Source: Thermoflexus sp. (GTDB taxonomy: Bacteria > Chloroflexota > Anaerolineae > Aggregatilineales > Aggregatilineaceae). Taken from it: DNA of 64,000 bases. The stretch covers positions 257,356 through 321,355 of the forward strand of contig DYGX01000003.1 of NCBI GenBank assembly GCA_020724465.1. The letters are read 5' to 3'. The notes under the pieces were generated by a model. That model did not search any database and was not told where the DNA came from. It worked only from the letters and a program-made list of their open reading frames with translations. Below are positions 56,351 to 64,000 of the stretch, one piece after another (position 1 is the stretch's first letter; every line of letters begins with the position of its first letter). Made by a program: the position numbers and the translations under genes.

Positions 56351-57253
56351 CTACACTTCGCCCGCCAGAAAGACTTTCTGCGGTTTCCAACGCGCCCCGC
56401 GCGCCTCAAGCACGGCCAGGAAGGCGCCCGCGTCATCGTAGGCGCGCGCCAGGGCGCCCGGCTCCGGCAGCGGATCGGCGTCAAGCCACTGGCCGCGCCG
56501 GACCGCTTCGCTCTGCGCCGCGTCGAGGTACAGCGCGGACAGGTCGGCCACGGCCTGATCGGCGGGCAGGACATAGCGCCGCCACGACCGGTCAGCCATC
56601 GCCGCCTCAAGCTCGTCCCAGCACACGGCATCCTCAACGGTGAAGTGGCCGCTCGCCACACGCCGGAGCGCCGCCAGGTGCGCGCCCGTGCCCAGCGCCT
56701 GCCCCAGATCGTGCGCCAGGCTGCGGATGTAGGTGCCCGGCGAGCAGGCGATTTCCAGCTCGGCGTCCGGCGGTTCCCAGGCGATCAACGCCAGCCGGTC
56801 AATCGTCACCGGGCGCGGCTCGCGCGCCACCTCTTGACCGGCGCGGGCCAGCTCGTACAGCCGGCGCCCACCCCGCTGAATGGCGCTGTACATCGGCGGA
56901 ACCTGCTCAATCGTCCCGCGAAACGCATCCAGCGCCGCCTCGACCGCCGCCCGATCCAGCGCAACAGGCCGCTCGGCAACTACGGTCCCCTCGGCGTCGT
57001 AGGTGTCGGTTTCGATGCCAAAGCGCACCCGCGCCCGGTAGACCTTGCCCGACGCCATGACGTATTCGCTCAGGCGGGTCGCCGCGCCCAGGCACAACAC
57101 CAGCACGCCGGTCGCCATCGGGTCCAGCGTCCCGGCGTGCCCCACCTTGCGCACGCGCGTCCCGCGCCGAACCCGCGCCACAATATCGTGACTGGTCGGC
57201 CCGGCGGGCTTGTCGATATTCAGCAGGCCGAACACCGAAGGCCGGTTCGCCAT
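56351..57253 (-). CDS. truB: tRNA pseudouridine(55) synthase TruB
   Basis: A 300-residue TruB. N-terminal motif GLLNIDKPAGPTSHDIVARV, catalytic Asp 44 in HAGTLDPMATGVL, and the RNA-contacting YRARVRFGIETDTYDAEG and CSPGTYIRSLAHDLG. It makes pseudouridine 55 in the T loop of tRNA. Start is 12 bases after the stop of the DHH phosphatase gene. Note that both TruB (U55) and TtuA (U54) act on the T loop and lie within 5 kb of each other. Confidence 0.95.
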   Translation of the reverse strand: MANRPSVFGLLNIDKPAGPTSHDIVARVRRGTRVRKVGHAGTLDPMATGVLVLCLGAATRLSEYVMASGKVYRARVRFGIETDTYDAEGTVVAERPVALDRAAVEAALDAFRGTIEQVPPMYSAIQRGGRRLYELARAGQEVAREPRPVTIDRLALIAWEPPDAELEIACSPGTYIRSLAHDLGQALGTGAHLAALRRVASGHFTVEDAVCWDELEAAMADRSWRRYVLPADQAVADLSALYLDAAQSEAVRRGQWLDADPLPEPGALARAYDDAGAFLAVLEARGARWKPQKVFLAGEV

Positions 57254-57265
57254 GCGAGCGCCCCG

Positions 57266-58246
57266 CTAGGTCACGACCGGCGCGCCGGCGCGCACCGCGG
57301 CCTTGAGCTGCTCAACGACGCGCGGGACGAGCGTCTCCAGCGGCTCGCTCACCGTCGCGCCCGACGCCAGGCGATGCCCTCCGCCGCCCAACGACACCGC
57401 GACCGCCGAGGTGTCGAACCCCGGCACGGCGCGAAACCCGATCTCGATCGTGCCATCCGGCTTCTCGCGGAAGACCGCCGAGATATAGGCTTCTTCGACC
57501 TGGATCAGCATGCTCACCAGCCCGTCGTCGTCGGAGCCGTTGAAGCCGGACTGCCGGAACATCTCCTGCGTGATCACCGCCCAGATGACGTGATCCTCAA
57601 GCCGGATGGTCGGCATAACCGCCTGCCACAGCCGCAAGCCGGCGTAGGTCTTGCGATTGACGGTGCGCTGCACGATCTCGGACAGCGGCGCGCCCAGCCG
57701 CATAAGCCGCTGCGCCTTGCCGAGCGTGTCGGGCGTGACGTTGTCCGTGCGGAAGCACAGCGTGTCGGTGACCAGCCCTGTCAACAAGCAGGTGGCGGAC
57801 GTCCGGTCGAGCGGCACGTGCATATAGTCGAGCCAGTCCAGCACGCCCTCCGCGGACGCCACGGTCTGCGGATCGACCAGGTTGGCGTCGCCAAAGAGCG
57901 TGTTGGTCGGATGGTGATCCAGATTCACCAGCGGACGCCCGGTGCGCAGCGCCGCCTGCCCGACCGCGCCCATCCGGCGCTCGTCGCCGCAGTCGACCGC
58001 GATACACACGTCGACCTCAACCATATCCAGCGTGGCGCGTACTGCATCCGCGCCGGGCAGAAAGCGCAAGCCGACTGGCACGCCGTCATCCACGGCGCAC
58101 GTGACCGTTTTGCCCTGCCCGCGCAGGGCGTGCGCCAGCCCAAGCATCGAGCCGATCGCGTCGCCATCGGGGCTGATGTGCGTCACGATCAGCACTCGTC
58201 CGGCGGGCGCCACCAGCGCGCTGGCCTCAGCCCAGTCCAGTTTCAT
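57266..58246 (-). CDS. DHH-family phosphoesterase (NrnA-like oligoribonuclease / pAp phosphatase)
   Basis: A 326-residue DHH/DHHA1 protein. DHH domain: ISPDGDAIGSMLGL (D-x-D), AVDCGDERR, and NLDHHPTN (the DHH triad). C-terminal DHHA1 domain with SLGGGGHRLASGAT. This is the NrnA type that degrades nanoRNA and 3'-phosphoadenosine 5'-phosphate, often found in the rbfA-truB neighbourhood. The start at 58246 overlaps the rbfA end by 20 bases. GAGGA is 11 bases upstream of ATG, inside rbfA. Confidence 0.9.
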   Translation of the reverse strand: MKLDWAEASALVAPAGRVLIVTHISPDGDAIGSMLGLAHALRGQGKTVTCAVDDGVPVGLRFLPGADAVRATLDMVEVDVCIAVDCGDERRMGAVGQAALRTGRPLVNLDHHPTNTLFGDANLVDPQTVASAEGVLDWLDYMHVPLDRTSATCLLTGLVTDTLCFRTDNVTPDTLGKAQRLMRLGAPLSEIVQRTVNRKTYAGLRLWQAVMPTIRLEDHVIWAVITQEMFRQSGFNGSDDDGLVSMLIQVEEAYISAVFREKPDGTIEIGFRAVPGFDTSAVAVSLGGGGHRLASGATVSEPLETLVPRVVEQLKAAVRAGAPVVT

Positions 58247-58628
58247 CGTCGGCTTCGTCCTCGTCGGCTTCTTCCGCGCCGCCCGGCTCCGCCAGTGGCG
58301 GCAGATCCAGCGACTCCAGCAGGCTGTCGATGCGCTCGCCGCGCTCCATCGCCACGTCCCAGTGGAAATGCAGCACCGGGACGTTGCGCAGGCGCACGCG
58401 CCGGGCCAGCTCGCGCCGCAGGTAGCCGCTCGCCCGCGCCAGCCCGGCCATCACCTCGGCCTGGTCGTGCAGCGAATAGACGTACACATCCGCGTACTCA
58501 AACTCCCGATCGACCCGCACCTCGGTCACGGTGACGCTTTCCAGGGCCGGGTCGGTCACCTGGGTCATCAGCAGTGTGCTCAGGATATTGCGGATCAGAT
58601 GCGCGACCCGCTCTTGCTTGATCGTCAT
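58227..58628 (-). CDS. rbfA: Ribosome-binding factor A
   Basis: A 133-residue RbfA, a KH-fold factor for late 30S maturation. The pattern RVAHLIRNILSTLLMTQVTD, then SVTVTEVRVDREFEYADVYV, and LRRELARRVRLRNVPVLHF is typical. The C-terminus has an acidic extension (EEADEDEADDE). ATG 58628 has AAGGGAT before it. A longer in-frame upstream reading exists but is the shadow of the SDR gene. 49 bases separate it from the SDR stop. Confidence 0.92.
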   Translation of the reverse strand: MTIKQERVAHLIRNILSTLLMTQVTDPALESVTVTEVRVDREFEYADVYVYSLHDQAEVMAGLARASGYLRRELARRVRLRNVPVLHFHWDVAMERGERIDSLLESLDLPPLAEPGGAEEADEDEADDETGLG

Positions 58629-58677
58629 CCCATTATCCCTTCGGATTGGGTGTGTTACCCCAGAATCTACATCGCGC

Positions 58678-59592
58678 TCAGAGGGCTGCCAAAGCGTCCA
58701 GCAGCGCGCCGCGTGTAGTATACCGCGGCGCCCAGCCCGCCTCACGCAACCGGGACGTGTCCAGCACGCCGCCGCCGTACAGCGCCCGCAACGCATCCGG
58801 CGAAGGCGCGCTGCCGCCCCGATGCTGCGCCAGCCAGGCGCGCAGCAGGAGCAGGCCGAGCGGGGCGCACGCCCCCGCACGCCCGGTCACCTGAGCCACC
58901 GCATGCAGCGGCAAAGGCTCCGCGCCGCCCGCGTTGTAGACGCCTGCCAGCCTGCCCCGGAGCGCCAGACACACCGCCCCAACCAGATCGCCGGGATGGA
59001 GCGCCTGAAAGAGCCGCTCGCCCCGCCCGCAGGCGATCACCGGAACACGCTGCCACCAGCGCACCAGACGCGTCGCCCCAGGGCCGCACAGCCACGCCGC
59101 GCGAAGCTGCACCAGCGTGCCGGACGGCCACCGCGCGGCGACCGCGTCCAGATAGTCGGCGATCTGCGCCTGCGCCCGCACCAGCGATCCGGCGCTGTGC
59201 CCGCGAACGCGATCCGCCTCGCTGTGCGCGGCTCCGGGTGGGCCGCCATAGACCGCCCCGCTGAGAATCACCACCAGCCGCCGGACGTTCGCCGCCTGCG
59301 CCATATCGACCAGCCGCTTCGTCCGGTCGACCAGCACGCCATCCGGCACGCGGCGCGAACCGTCCGCCCCGCCGTCGAGGCTCGCCGGGTGCACGATCGC
59401 GTCCATCCCGGCCACCAGCCCGCTTGCTTCAGGCTGGTCAAGCGCGGCGCGGACAAAGCGCAGCCCCGGAATAGCCGGGCGCAGCGGGTGCTCGTCCAGG
59501 CCAGTCAGCGCCGTTACTGCCGGATCAGCCAGCAGGCGCTGCGCCAGCAGCCGCCCTGCCCCACCCGCGACGCCGGTGATCAGGAGACGCAT
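58678..59592 (-). CDS. Extended SDR (NAD-dependent epimerase-like) lacking the catalytic pair
   Basis: A 304-residue extended SDR. The Rossmann glycine motif TGVAGGAGRLLAQRL is at the N-terminus, followed by the Asp of LTGLDEHPLRPAI and VHPASLDGG. The place of the usual YxxxK reads HSAGSLVRAQAQIADYL, so both Tyr and Lys appear to be missing. The C-terminal substrate domain has VYNAGGAEPLPLHAVAQVTG. It may bind NAD(P) without classical catalysis. Its place between infB and rbfA is unusual, because that slot normally holds nothing or a small gene. A hairpin precedes it. Confidence 0.75.
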   Translation of the reverse strand: MRLLITGVAGGAGRLLAQRLLADPAVTALTGLDEHPLRPAIPGLRFVRAALDQPEASGLVAGMDAIVHPASLDGGADGSRRVPDGVLVDRTKRLVDMAQAANVRRLVVILSGAVYGGPPGAAHSEADRVRGHSAGSLVRAQAQIADYLDAVAARWPSGTLVQLRAAWLCGPGATRLVRWWQRVPVIACGRGERLFQALHPGDLVGAVCLALRGRLAGVYNAGGAEPLPLHAVAQVTGRAGACAPLGLLLLRAWLAQHRGGSAPSPDALRALYGGGVLDTSRLREAGWAPRYTTRGALLDALAAL

Positions 59593-59609
59593 GGGAGCCA
59601 GGCAACATA

Positions 59610-59640
59610 CGAGCCAGGAGACCCTTTCGCCCCTGGCTCG
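59610..59640 (-). repeat. Intra-operon hairpin between infB and the SDR gene
   Basis: CGAGCCAGG (59610-59618) and CCTGGCTCG (59632-59640), a perfect 9-bp stem with a 13-base loop. A further GAGCCAGG copy lies at 59595-59602, so an alternative pairing is possible. It has no T tract; it may reduce downstream expression or be an RNA processing site. Confidence 0.5.
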
Positions 59641-59676
59641 CGTTGGAATGCTGCGAACAGGCCGGGCATCGCGCTC

Positions 59677-61458
59677 TCAGTTCACGCGCTCGCGTACGTA
59701 GAACTCGATCCGGTCGCCCTCTTCGAACGCATCGAAGTTCGACAGGCGAATGCCGCATTCGAAACCGGTGCGGACCTCGCGCACGTCTTCGTCAAAGCGC
59801 TTCAGGCTGCTGACGTTGGCGCTCTCGACGATCACCTCGCCGCCGCGCACCACACGCGCTTTGGCGTTGCGCCGTGCCGTGCCTTCCACAATGTACGACC
59901 CGGCGATATTGCCCACACGCGGCACGCGGATCACCCGGCGCACCTCGGCCACGCCGACCGTCTTCTCTTCGTAGACCGGCTCCAGCATACCCTTGAGGGC
60001 CAGCTCCACACTCTCGATCAGCTTATAGATCACGTTGTAGGTGCGGATCTCAACCCCCATCGACTCGGCAAGGCGCTGGGCCGCCGCGTCTGCCTCGACG
60101 TTGAAGCCGATGATGATCGCGTCCGAGGCGCTCGCTAGGTTGACGTCGCTCTCGGTGATCTCGCCCACCTCGGCGTGCAGCACGCGGACGGTGAAGTCGC
60201 CTTCCTTGATGTTCTTCAGCGAGTTCACCACCGGCTCCAGCGAGCCATCGACGTCCACTTTGACGATCAGCAGCAGTTCCTTGGTCTCACCGGCCTGCAA
60301 GCGGCTGAAGATATCGTCCAGGCTGATGGTCGGCCGCTGCGCTTCGGCGGCGCGCGCCGCGCGGCGCTCGGTCACAATCGCCCGTGCCTCTTTGACGCTC
60401 TTGACCACGCTGAACATATCGCCCGCGTGGGGCGGCTCGTCGAGGCCCATGACGGTCACCGGTTGGGACGGCTTGGCTTCCTTGATCGGCTTGCCCGATT
60501 GATCGAACATCCCCTTGATGCGCCCGGATGCCAGCCCGGCGACGACCACGTCGCCGGTGCGCAGCGTCCCGTTCTGAACGAGCAGCGTCGCCACCGGGCC
60601 GCGCCCGCTCTCCATGCGCCCTTCGAGCACCGTGCCCGCCGCCTCGTGATCCGGGTTGGCGAGGATCTCCGTCTCGTCGGCCACCAGCAGAATCGCCTCC
60701 AGCAGATCGTCGATCCCCTGGCGCGTGACGGCGCTGACCGGCACCACCAGCGTATCGCCGCCCCACTCGTCGGTTTTAAGGTCGAGGTCGGCCAGCTGTT
60801 GCTTCACGCGCTCCGGGTTGGCGTTCGGGCGGTCGATCTTGTTCAGCGCGACCACAATCGGCACGCCGGCTGCGCGCGCGTGGGCCAAAGCCTCGCGCGT
60901 GGTCGGCATCACCCCGTCGTCGGCGGCAACCACCAGCACGGCAATATCTGCCCCCTGCGCCCCGCGCGAGCGCATCGCGGTAAAGGCCTCGTGGCCTGGC
61001 GTATCGAGAAAGGTGATCACGCGGCCATCCTTCTCGACCTGGTAGGCGCCGATGTGCTGGGTAATCCCGCCCGCTTCCGTCTCTTGCACGTGCGTCTCAC
61101 GGATCGCATCGAGCAGCGACGTTTTGCCGTGATCGACATGCCCCAGCACAGCCACGACCGGCGGGCGCGGCTTGAGTTTGCTCGGGTCCTCGCCGGCATA
61201 CAGCTTGCGCCAGGCAGGACGCGCGGCTTCCTCGGCCTCGGGTGCAGGCTCCGGCGCGCGGATCGGCTGCGGCTCGAAGCCCATACCGTCCGCGACAATG
61301 GCCGCCGTATCATAATCGATCTGCTGGTTGATGGTCGCCATGATCCCGTTGCTGATGAGTTCCTTCATCACCTCAATCGGGCTGGCATCCATCAGATCGG
61401 CCAGTTCGCGCACCGTCAGAAAATCGGGAATTTCGAGTACTTGTTTTTCTTGAGCCAT
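59677..61458 (-). CDS. infB: Translation initiation factor IF-2 (short form)
   Basis: A 593-residue IF-2, shorter than the 700-900 residues seen in many bacteria. N-terminal IF2_N domain ([20 protein letters not shown]), a brief linker ([11 protein letters not shown]), and the GTPase with G1 GHVDHGKT (106-113), G3 DTPGHEAF and G4 NKID. The C-terminal fMet-tRNA-binding domains carry [19 protein letters not shown] and VRTGFECGI. It positions initiator tRNA on the 30S subunit. The AUG is only 6 bases from a hairpin that separates it from a perfect AAAGGAGG site 46-53 bases upstream. Confidence 0.95.
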   Translation of the reverse strand: MAQEKQVLEIPDFLTVRELADLMDASPIEVMKELISNGIMATINQQIDYDTAAIVADGMGFEPQPIRAPEPAPEAEEAARPAWRKLYAGEDPSKLKPRPPVVAVLGHVDHGKTSLLDAIRETHVQETEAGGITQHIGAYQVEKDGRVITFLDTPGHEAFTAMRSRGAQGADIAVLVVAADDGVMPTTREALAHARAAGVPIVVALNKIDRPNANPERVKQQLADLDLKTDEWGGDTLVVPVSAVTRQGIDDLLEAILLVADETEILANPDHEAAGTVLEGRMESGRGPVATLLVQNGTLRTGDVVVAGLASGRIKGMFDQSGKPIKEAKPSQPVTVMGLDEPPHAGDMFSVVKSVKEARAIVTERRAARAAEAQRPTISLDDIFSRLQAGETKELLLIVKVDVDGSLEPVVNSLKNIKEGDFTVRVLHAEVGEITESDVNLASASDAIIIGFNVEADAAAQRLAESMGVEIRTYNVIYKLIESVELALKGMLEPVYEEKTVGVAEVRRVIRVPRVGNIAGSYIVEGTARRNAKARVVRGGEVIVESANVSSLKRFDEDVREVRTGFECGIRLSNFDAFEEGDRIEFYVRERVN

Positions 61459-61464
61459 AGAATC

Positions 61465-61511
61465 AGCGGCAGGGTGTCACCCGCAGGCGACAGAAGCCGC
61501 TAACCTCCTTT
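61465..61511 (-). promoter_or_regulatory. infB ribosome binding site held off the AUG by a hairpin
   Basis: On the minus strand AAAGGAGG (61504-61511), TT, then AGCGGC (61496-61501) pairing with GCCGCT (61465-61470), then six bases to ATG 61458. A small inner GGGT/ACCC stem also forms. Folded, the site would be 8 bases from the AUG; unfolded, 45. There is an in-frame TGA between them, so no longer protein is made. Confidence 0.6.
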
Positions 61512-61574
61512 CCGGGTCATCGCAGACTGCTCAATATGCGGTTGTTGGGCGGGCGCCCGTCTGGGCGTGATTGC

Positions 61575-61871
61575 TCAGGCAGCCCCGGACGGGCGGCCCG
61601 CGCGGATTCGCTCGCGGTCGGCTTCGGTCAGCGTCGTGCGCAGGGCATGCGCCAGCACGTCGGTGCTCAACGCGCGATCCCAGCAAGTCACCTGATCGCA
61701 GAGATACGCCCCGCGCCCATTGCGCTTGCCGGTTGGGTCGATCTGAACGCCTTCATCGGGCGTGCGGACCAGCCGCGTCAGGCGACGCTTGTCGGATGTG
61801 GTGCGGCACACGACGCAGGTGCGCTGCGGGATATGGCGCCGGCGCGGCGGTTTTGTGCTTCGCTTCGCCAT
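61575..61871 (-). CDS. ylxR: YlxR/RnpM RNA-binding protein (DUF448)
   Basis: A 98-residue YlxR-family protein. Core motif: RHIPQRTCVVCRTTSDKRRL with the conserved C-x2-C, and GRGAYLCDQVTCWDRAL. It binds RNA; in some bacteria it regulates RNase P. It sits between nusA and infB as in most genomes. ATG 61871 lies 7 bases after the nusA stop, with GGGG close upstream. The basic N-terminus (AKRSTKPPRRR) supports RNA binding. Confidence 0.92.
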   Translation of the reverse strand: MAKRSTKPPRRRHIPQRTCVVCRTTSDKRRLTRLVRTPDEGVQIDPTGKRNGRGAYLCDQVTCWDRALSTDVLAHALRTTLTEADRERIRAGRPSGAA

Positions 61872-61878
61872 CGCCCCG

Positions 61879-63774
61879 TTATTCGAGATCCTCATCCCAC
61901 AAATCGCGCTGGCGGCTGCCCTTGCGGCGGCGGCGCACCACGACCTGGCCGCGCTCCTCATCGAAGATCAACTGCTTGCGCTTCTTCTTGGAGTGGCGGC
62001 GCCGTTCCAGCTCGTCCAGCTCCGGCTCAACCAGCTCCTCCGACGCAGGACGGCGCGGCTTTTCCTTGCGGCGCGGCTTTTCTTCGTCCTCGGCTACCGG
62101 TTCCGGCTCGACGAACGCGGGCGGCACCAGGGCCTCGTCGATCTCCTCCGGCGCAGCCTCGACGACCGGCACAGCCAGCTCGCCCTCGCCCGCCGCCTCG
62201 AGGGCCGCTTCCGGTTCCACTTCGAGGGCAGGCGCTTCCTCTGCAACCGGCGCTGCTGCCTGCGCCTCAGCCGGCGGTTGCAGCATGACGAGATCATCGA
62301 GCGCGTAGCGGATGGCTTCCATGGCGTCCTCACCGGCGCCACCCTGCTTCAACAGGTTCGCCAACCCTTCCTCGTCGGACAGCATGCGCATCATCAGCTC
62401 GCCCACGTTCGCCACGCGGCTGAGCGCCCGGTTGATGTCGTCGTCCAGCTCCAGTTCCTCGATTTCCATCTGGAAGGCGTGCTCGGGCACGACATTGCGC
62501 ACCATCTCCATCGCGGAGCGGCGCTCCGAACGCGCTTCCTCACGCACCTGCAGCAGGCGGCGCTCGGCAATCTTCACGAAATCGGTGAGCGTCTTGTATT
62601 CTTCCGGCGGGATGGCGCGGTTGGCGCGCTTCTTCTCGATGATGCGCGTCACCTCGGCGATCAGCGCCGGCTCTTCCTCGTACAGCGCGTTCAGCGGCGG
62701 CTGATCGAGGCGATCAAATGCATCCAGGGCTGCTTCCGAGACGCTCTTGATATCAATGCGCCAGCCGGTGAGCTTGGCCGCCAGACGCGCGTTCTGCCCC
62801 TCGCGCCCAATCGCCAGCGAGAGCTGGTCGTCGGGCACGATGACGGTCGCGGTCCGCCCGGTATCCAGGTCTTCTTCGAGCAGCATATCGCTCACCCGCG
62901 CCGGGCTGAGCGCCTTGGCGATAAAGATGGCCGGGTCTGCGTTCCACTCGATGACGTCGATCTTCTCGTCGCTCAGTTCCTTGACGATGTTCTGGATGCG
63001 GATCCCGCGCATCCCCACGCAGGCCCCAACCGGGTCCACGCCTTCCTGCAGCGCGGCCACGGCAACCTTGGAGCGATGCCCCGCCTCGCGCGCGATGTTC
63101 TTGATCTCAACCTGGCCGTTGTAAATCTCAGGCACTTCGTATTCCAGCAGGCGGCGGAGCATGTTCTTGTGCGCGCGGCTGACGACGATCTGCGGGCCGC
63201 GGCTGTTACGCTTGACCTCGAGCAGCAGGGCGCGCACCTTGTCGTGCGGGCGATAGCGCTCGCCGGGAATCTGCTGGTTGCGCGGCATGACGGCCTCGGC
63301 GCGCCCCAGGCTGAGCGTGATCGCCCCGCTGGTGACGCTCTGCACCGTGCCGGTTACCAGATCGCCCTCGCGCTCCACAAACTCGTTGTAGAGCGTCTCG
63401 CGCTCCGCCTCGCGGATGCGCTGCAGAATCACCTGCTTGGCCGTCTGCGCCGCGATCCGCCCGAAACTCGCCCGCGTCTGTACGGGTACCATCACCGTGT
63501 CGCCCAGTTCGGCGTCCGGGTGATACTTGATCGCCTCTTCGTAGGCGACTTCCGTCTGCTCGTTCTCGACCGACTCGACGACCTCTTTTTCGAGCAGAAT
63601 CTGGGTCTGCCCGGTCGGGTCAATAGTGGCCTCAACCCGCTGGTTGGACGAAATGCCCGCGTCGCGCCGGTACGCAGACACCAACGCCTGCGCCAGCGCG
63701 TCCAGGACAACCTCGCGGGGGAGCGCGCGCTCGTCGACGATTTCGTTAAAGGCCAAGGTGAAATCGTTCTTCAT
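61879..63774 (-). CDS. nusA: Transcription factor NusA with long C-terminal extension
   Basis: A 631-residue NusA; most are 350-500. Order: N-terminal RNAP-binding domain (1 to about 125, [20 protein letters not shown]), S1 domain (about 130-200, [19 protein letters not shown]), KH1 and KH2 (about 205-345, [19 protein letters not shown] and [19 protein letters not shown]). The remaining 280 residues hold a helical region (about 365-500), a low-complexity Glu/Ala/Pro part and a basic tail ([30 protein letters not shown]). NusA affects pausing, termination and antitermination. ATG 63774 is taken since the family start matches; no rimP gene precedes it. Confidence 0.93.
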   Translation of the reverse strand: MKNDFTLAFNEIVDERALPREVVLDALAQALVSAYRRDAGISSNQRVEATIDPTGQTQILLEKEVVESVENEQTEVAYEEAIKYHPDAELGDTVMVPVQTRASFGRIAAQTAKQVILQRIREAERETLYNEFVEREGDLVTGTVQSVTSGAITLSLGRAEAVMPRNQQIPGERYRPHDKVRALLLEVKRNSRGPQIVVSRAHKNMLRRLLEYEVPEIYNGQVEIKNIAREAGHRSKVAVAALQEGVDPVGACVGMRGIRIQNIVKELSDEKIDVIEWNADPAIFIAKALSPARVSDMLLEEDLDTGRTATVIVPDDQLSLAIGREGQNARLAAKLTGWRIDIKSVSEAALDAFDRLDQPPLNALYEEEPALIAEVTRIIEKKRANRAIPPEEYKTLTDFVKIAERRLLQVREEARSERRSAMEMVRNVVPEHAFQMEIEELELDDDINRALSRVANVGELMMRMLSDEEGLANLLKQGGAGEDAMEAIRYALDDLVMLQPPAEAQAAAPVAEEAPALEVEPEAALEAAGEGELAVPVVEAAPEEIDEALVPPAFVEPEPVAEDEEKPRRKEKPRRPASEELVEPELDELERRRHSKKKRKQLIFDEERGQVVVRRRRKGSRQRDLWDEDLE

Positions 63775-63849
63775 CGCTTTTTCTGTCCTGCCGGACTCCT
63801 GTTCCTTTGCTCTGAAACGGCCTGAATACGGGTATACGGTCATATACAA

Positions 63850-63876
63850 CGAAAAGTGGGGGGTGCCCACTTTTCG
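63850..63876 (-). promoter_or_regulatory. nusA leader hairpin, possible attenuator
   Basis: CGAAAAGTGGG (63850-63860) and CCCACTTTTCG (63866-63876): a perfect 11-bp stem with a 5-base loop in the nusA leader, about 20 bases after the predicted +1. On the minus strand it is followed by TTGTATAT, a weak U-rich tail. Confidence 0.6.
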
Positions 63877-63903
63877 CGTTGGGATCTTCAACTAGGTGTT
63901 TGT

Positions 63904-63932
63904 AGTATAGCACACTGCCCGGCGCTCTGCAA
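63904..63932 (-). promoter_or_regulatory. Promoter of the nusA-ribF operon
   Basis: On the minus strand TTGCAG (63927-63932), 17-base spacer ending in TGC, TATACT (63904-63909), an extended -10 promoter. The leader to ATG 63774 is about 122 bases. Confidence 0.7.
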
Positions 63933-64000
63933 GGGTGAGAAGGGGGCGGGGTGTATTTCAAGTTTTAGGCAAAAGCGGATAAGATCGGCGGACCCCAAGA

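Noticed and set aside
56645..58534. 629-codon open frame on the plus strand, opposite truB and the DHH gene
   Set aside because: It spans two well-identified genes and their junction; the composition is that of an antisense reading.
61762..63825. 687-codon open frame on the plus strand, opposite nusA
   Set aside because: Shadow of nusA; rich in His, Arg, Leu and Gln, with no domain, start site or promoter.

Overview
The window is 64 kb of high-GC bacterial chromosome, about two thirds G+C by eye. It is probably a member of the Chloroflexota, perhaps Anaerolineae-like. That placement is inference from gene content: a SufCBD-SufSU cluster with a Rieske protein, a TtuB/TtuA pair, a bacterial aeRF1-like protein, FhaA/FhaB-like proteins without penicillin-binding or kinase neighbours, a CHAT-NTPase-TPR protein, and many membrane-anchored propeller proteins. 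I saw no rRNA, tRNA, CRISPR array, transposase or integrase.

Layout. 1-11 kb (minus strand): the start of an MTA phosphorylase, a zinc-motif membrane protein, a large CHAT/NTPase/TPR protein, then a coupled set (FhaA-like, FhaB-like, GNAT, SDR, MutS-like ATPase), an unusual glycosidase-like/M23 peptidase fusion, and an orphan. 11.2-19.3 kb: iron-sulfur cluster assembly. A SufT-like gene is divergent from sufCBD, followed by sufS-sufU, a ClpN-domain/site-2-protease fusion and a Rieske ferredoxin. A palindrome lies over the sufC promoter. 19.4-30.4 kb: membrane or secreted proteins, a PfkB kinase, a baeRF protein, a MOSC protein, an MFS exporter and a GT-C type membrane protein. 30.5-38.1 kb: malate dehydrogenase, ATP-dependent PEP carboxykinase and pyruvate phosphate dikinase, which together form the oxaloacetate/PEP/pyruvate node.

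40-50.5 kb is clearly different. Sampled lines there are about 47-58% G+C against 67-70% outside, and the segment is bracketed by identical 26-base direct repeats (39863-39888 and 50545-50570). It carries two divergent operons. One encodes a PhnD-like binding protein, a histidine kinase and a NarL-type regulator. The other encodes a Tat-exported four-cluster ferredoxin, a Tat-exported molybdopterin oxidoreductase with a likely Cys molybdenum ligand, a TorD-type chaperone and an NrfD/PsrC membrane subunit. This looks like an acquired, self-regulated respiratory module for an unknown oxyanion or chalcogen substrate.

50.6-64 kb: a CorC-type CBS protein, the ttuB-ttuA tRNA thiolation pair, a queuosine-precursor transporter, era, and then the minus-strand translation operon nusA-ylxR-infB-(SDR)-rbfA-DHH phosphatase-truB-ribF. 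That operon has a promoter, a leader hairpin and a 3' terminator that can be read directly.

Four genes (3975, 8351, 52201, 53516) have a -10 box only 6-8 bases before the ATG, so leaderless transcription appears to be in use here. All functional calls come from reading motifs by eye; no database search was run.
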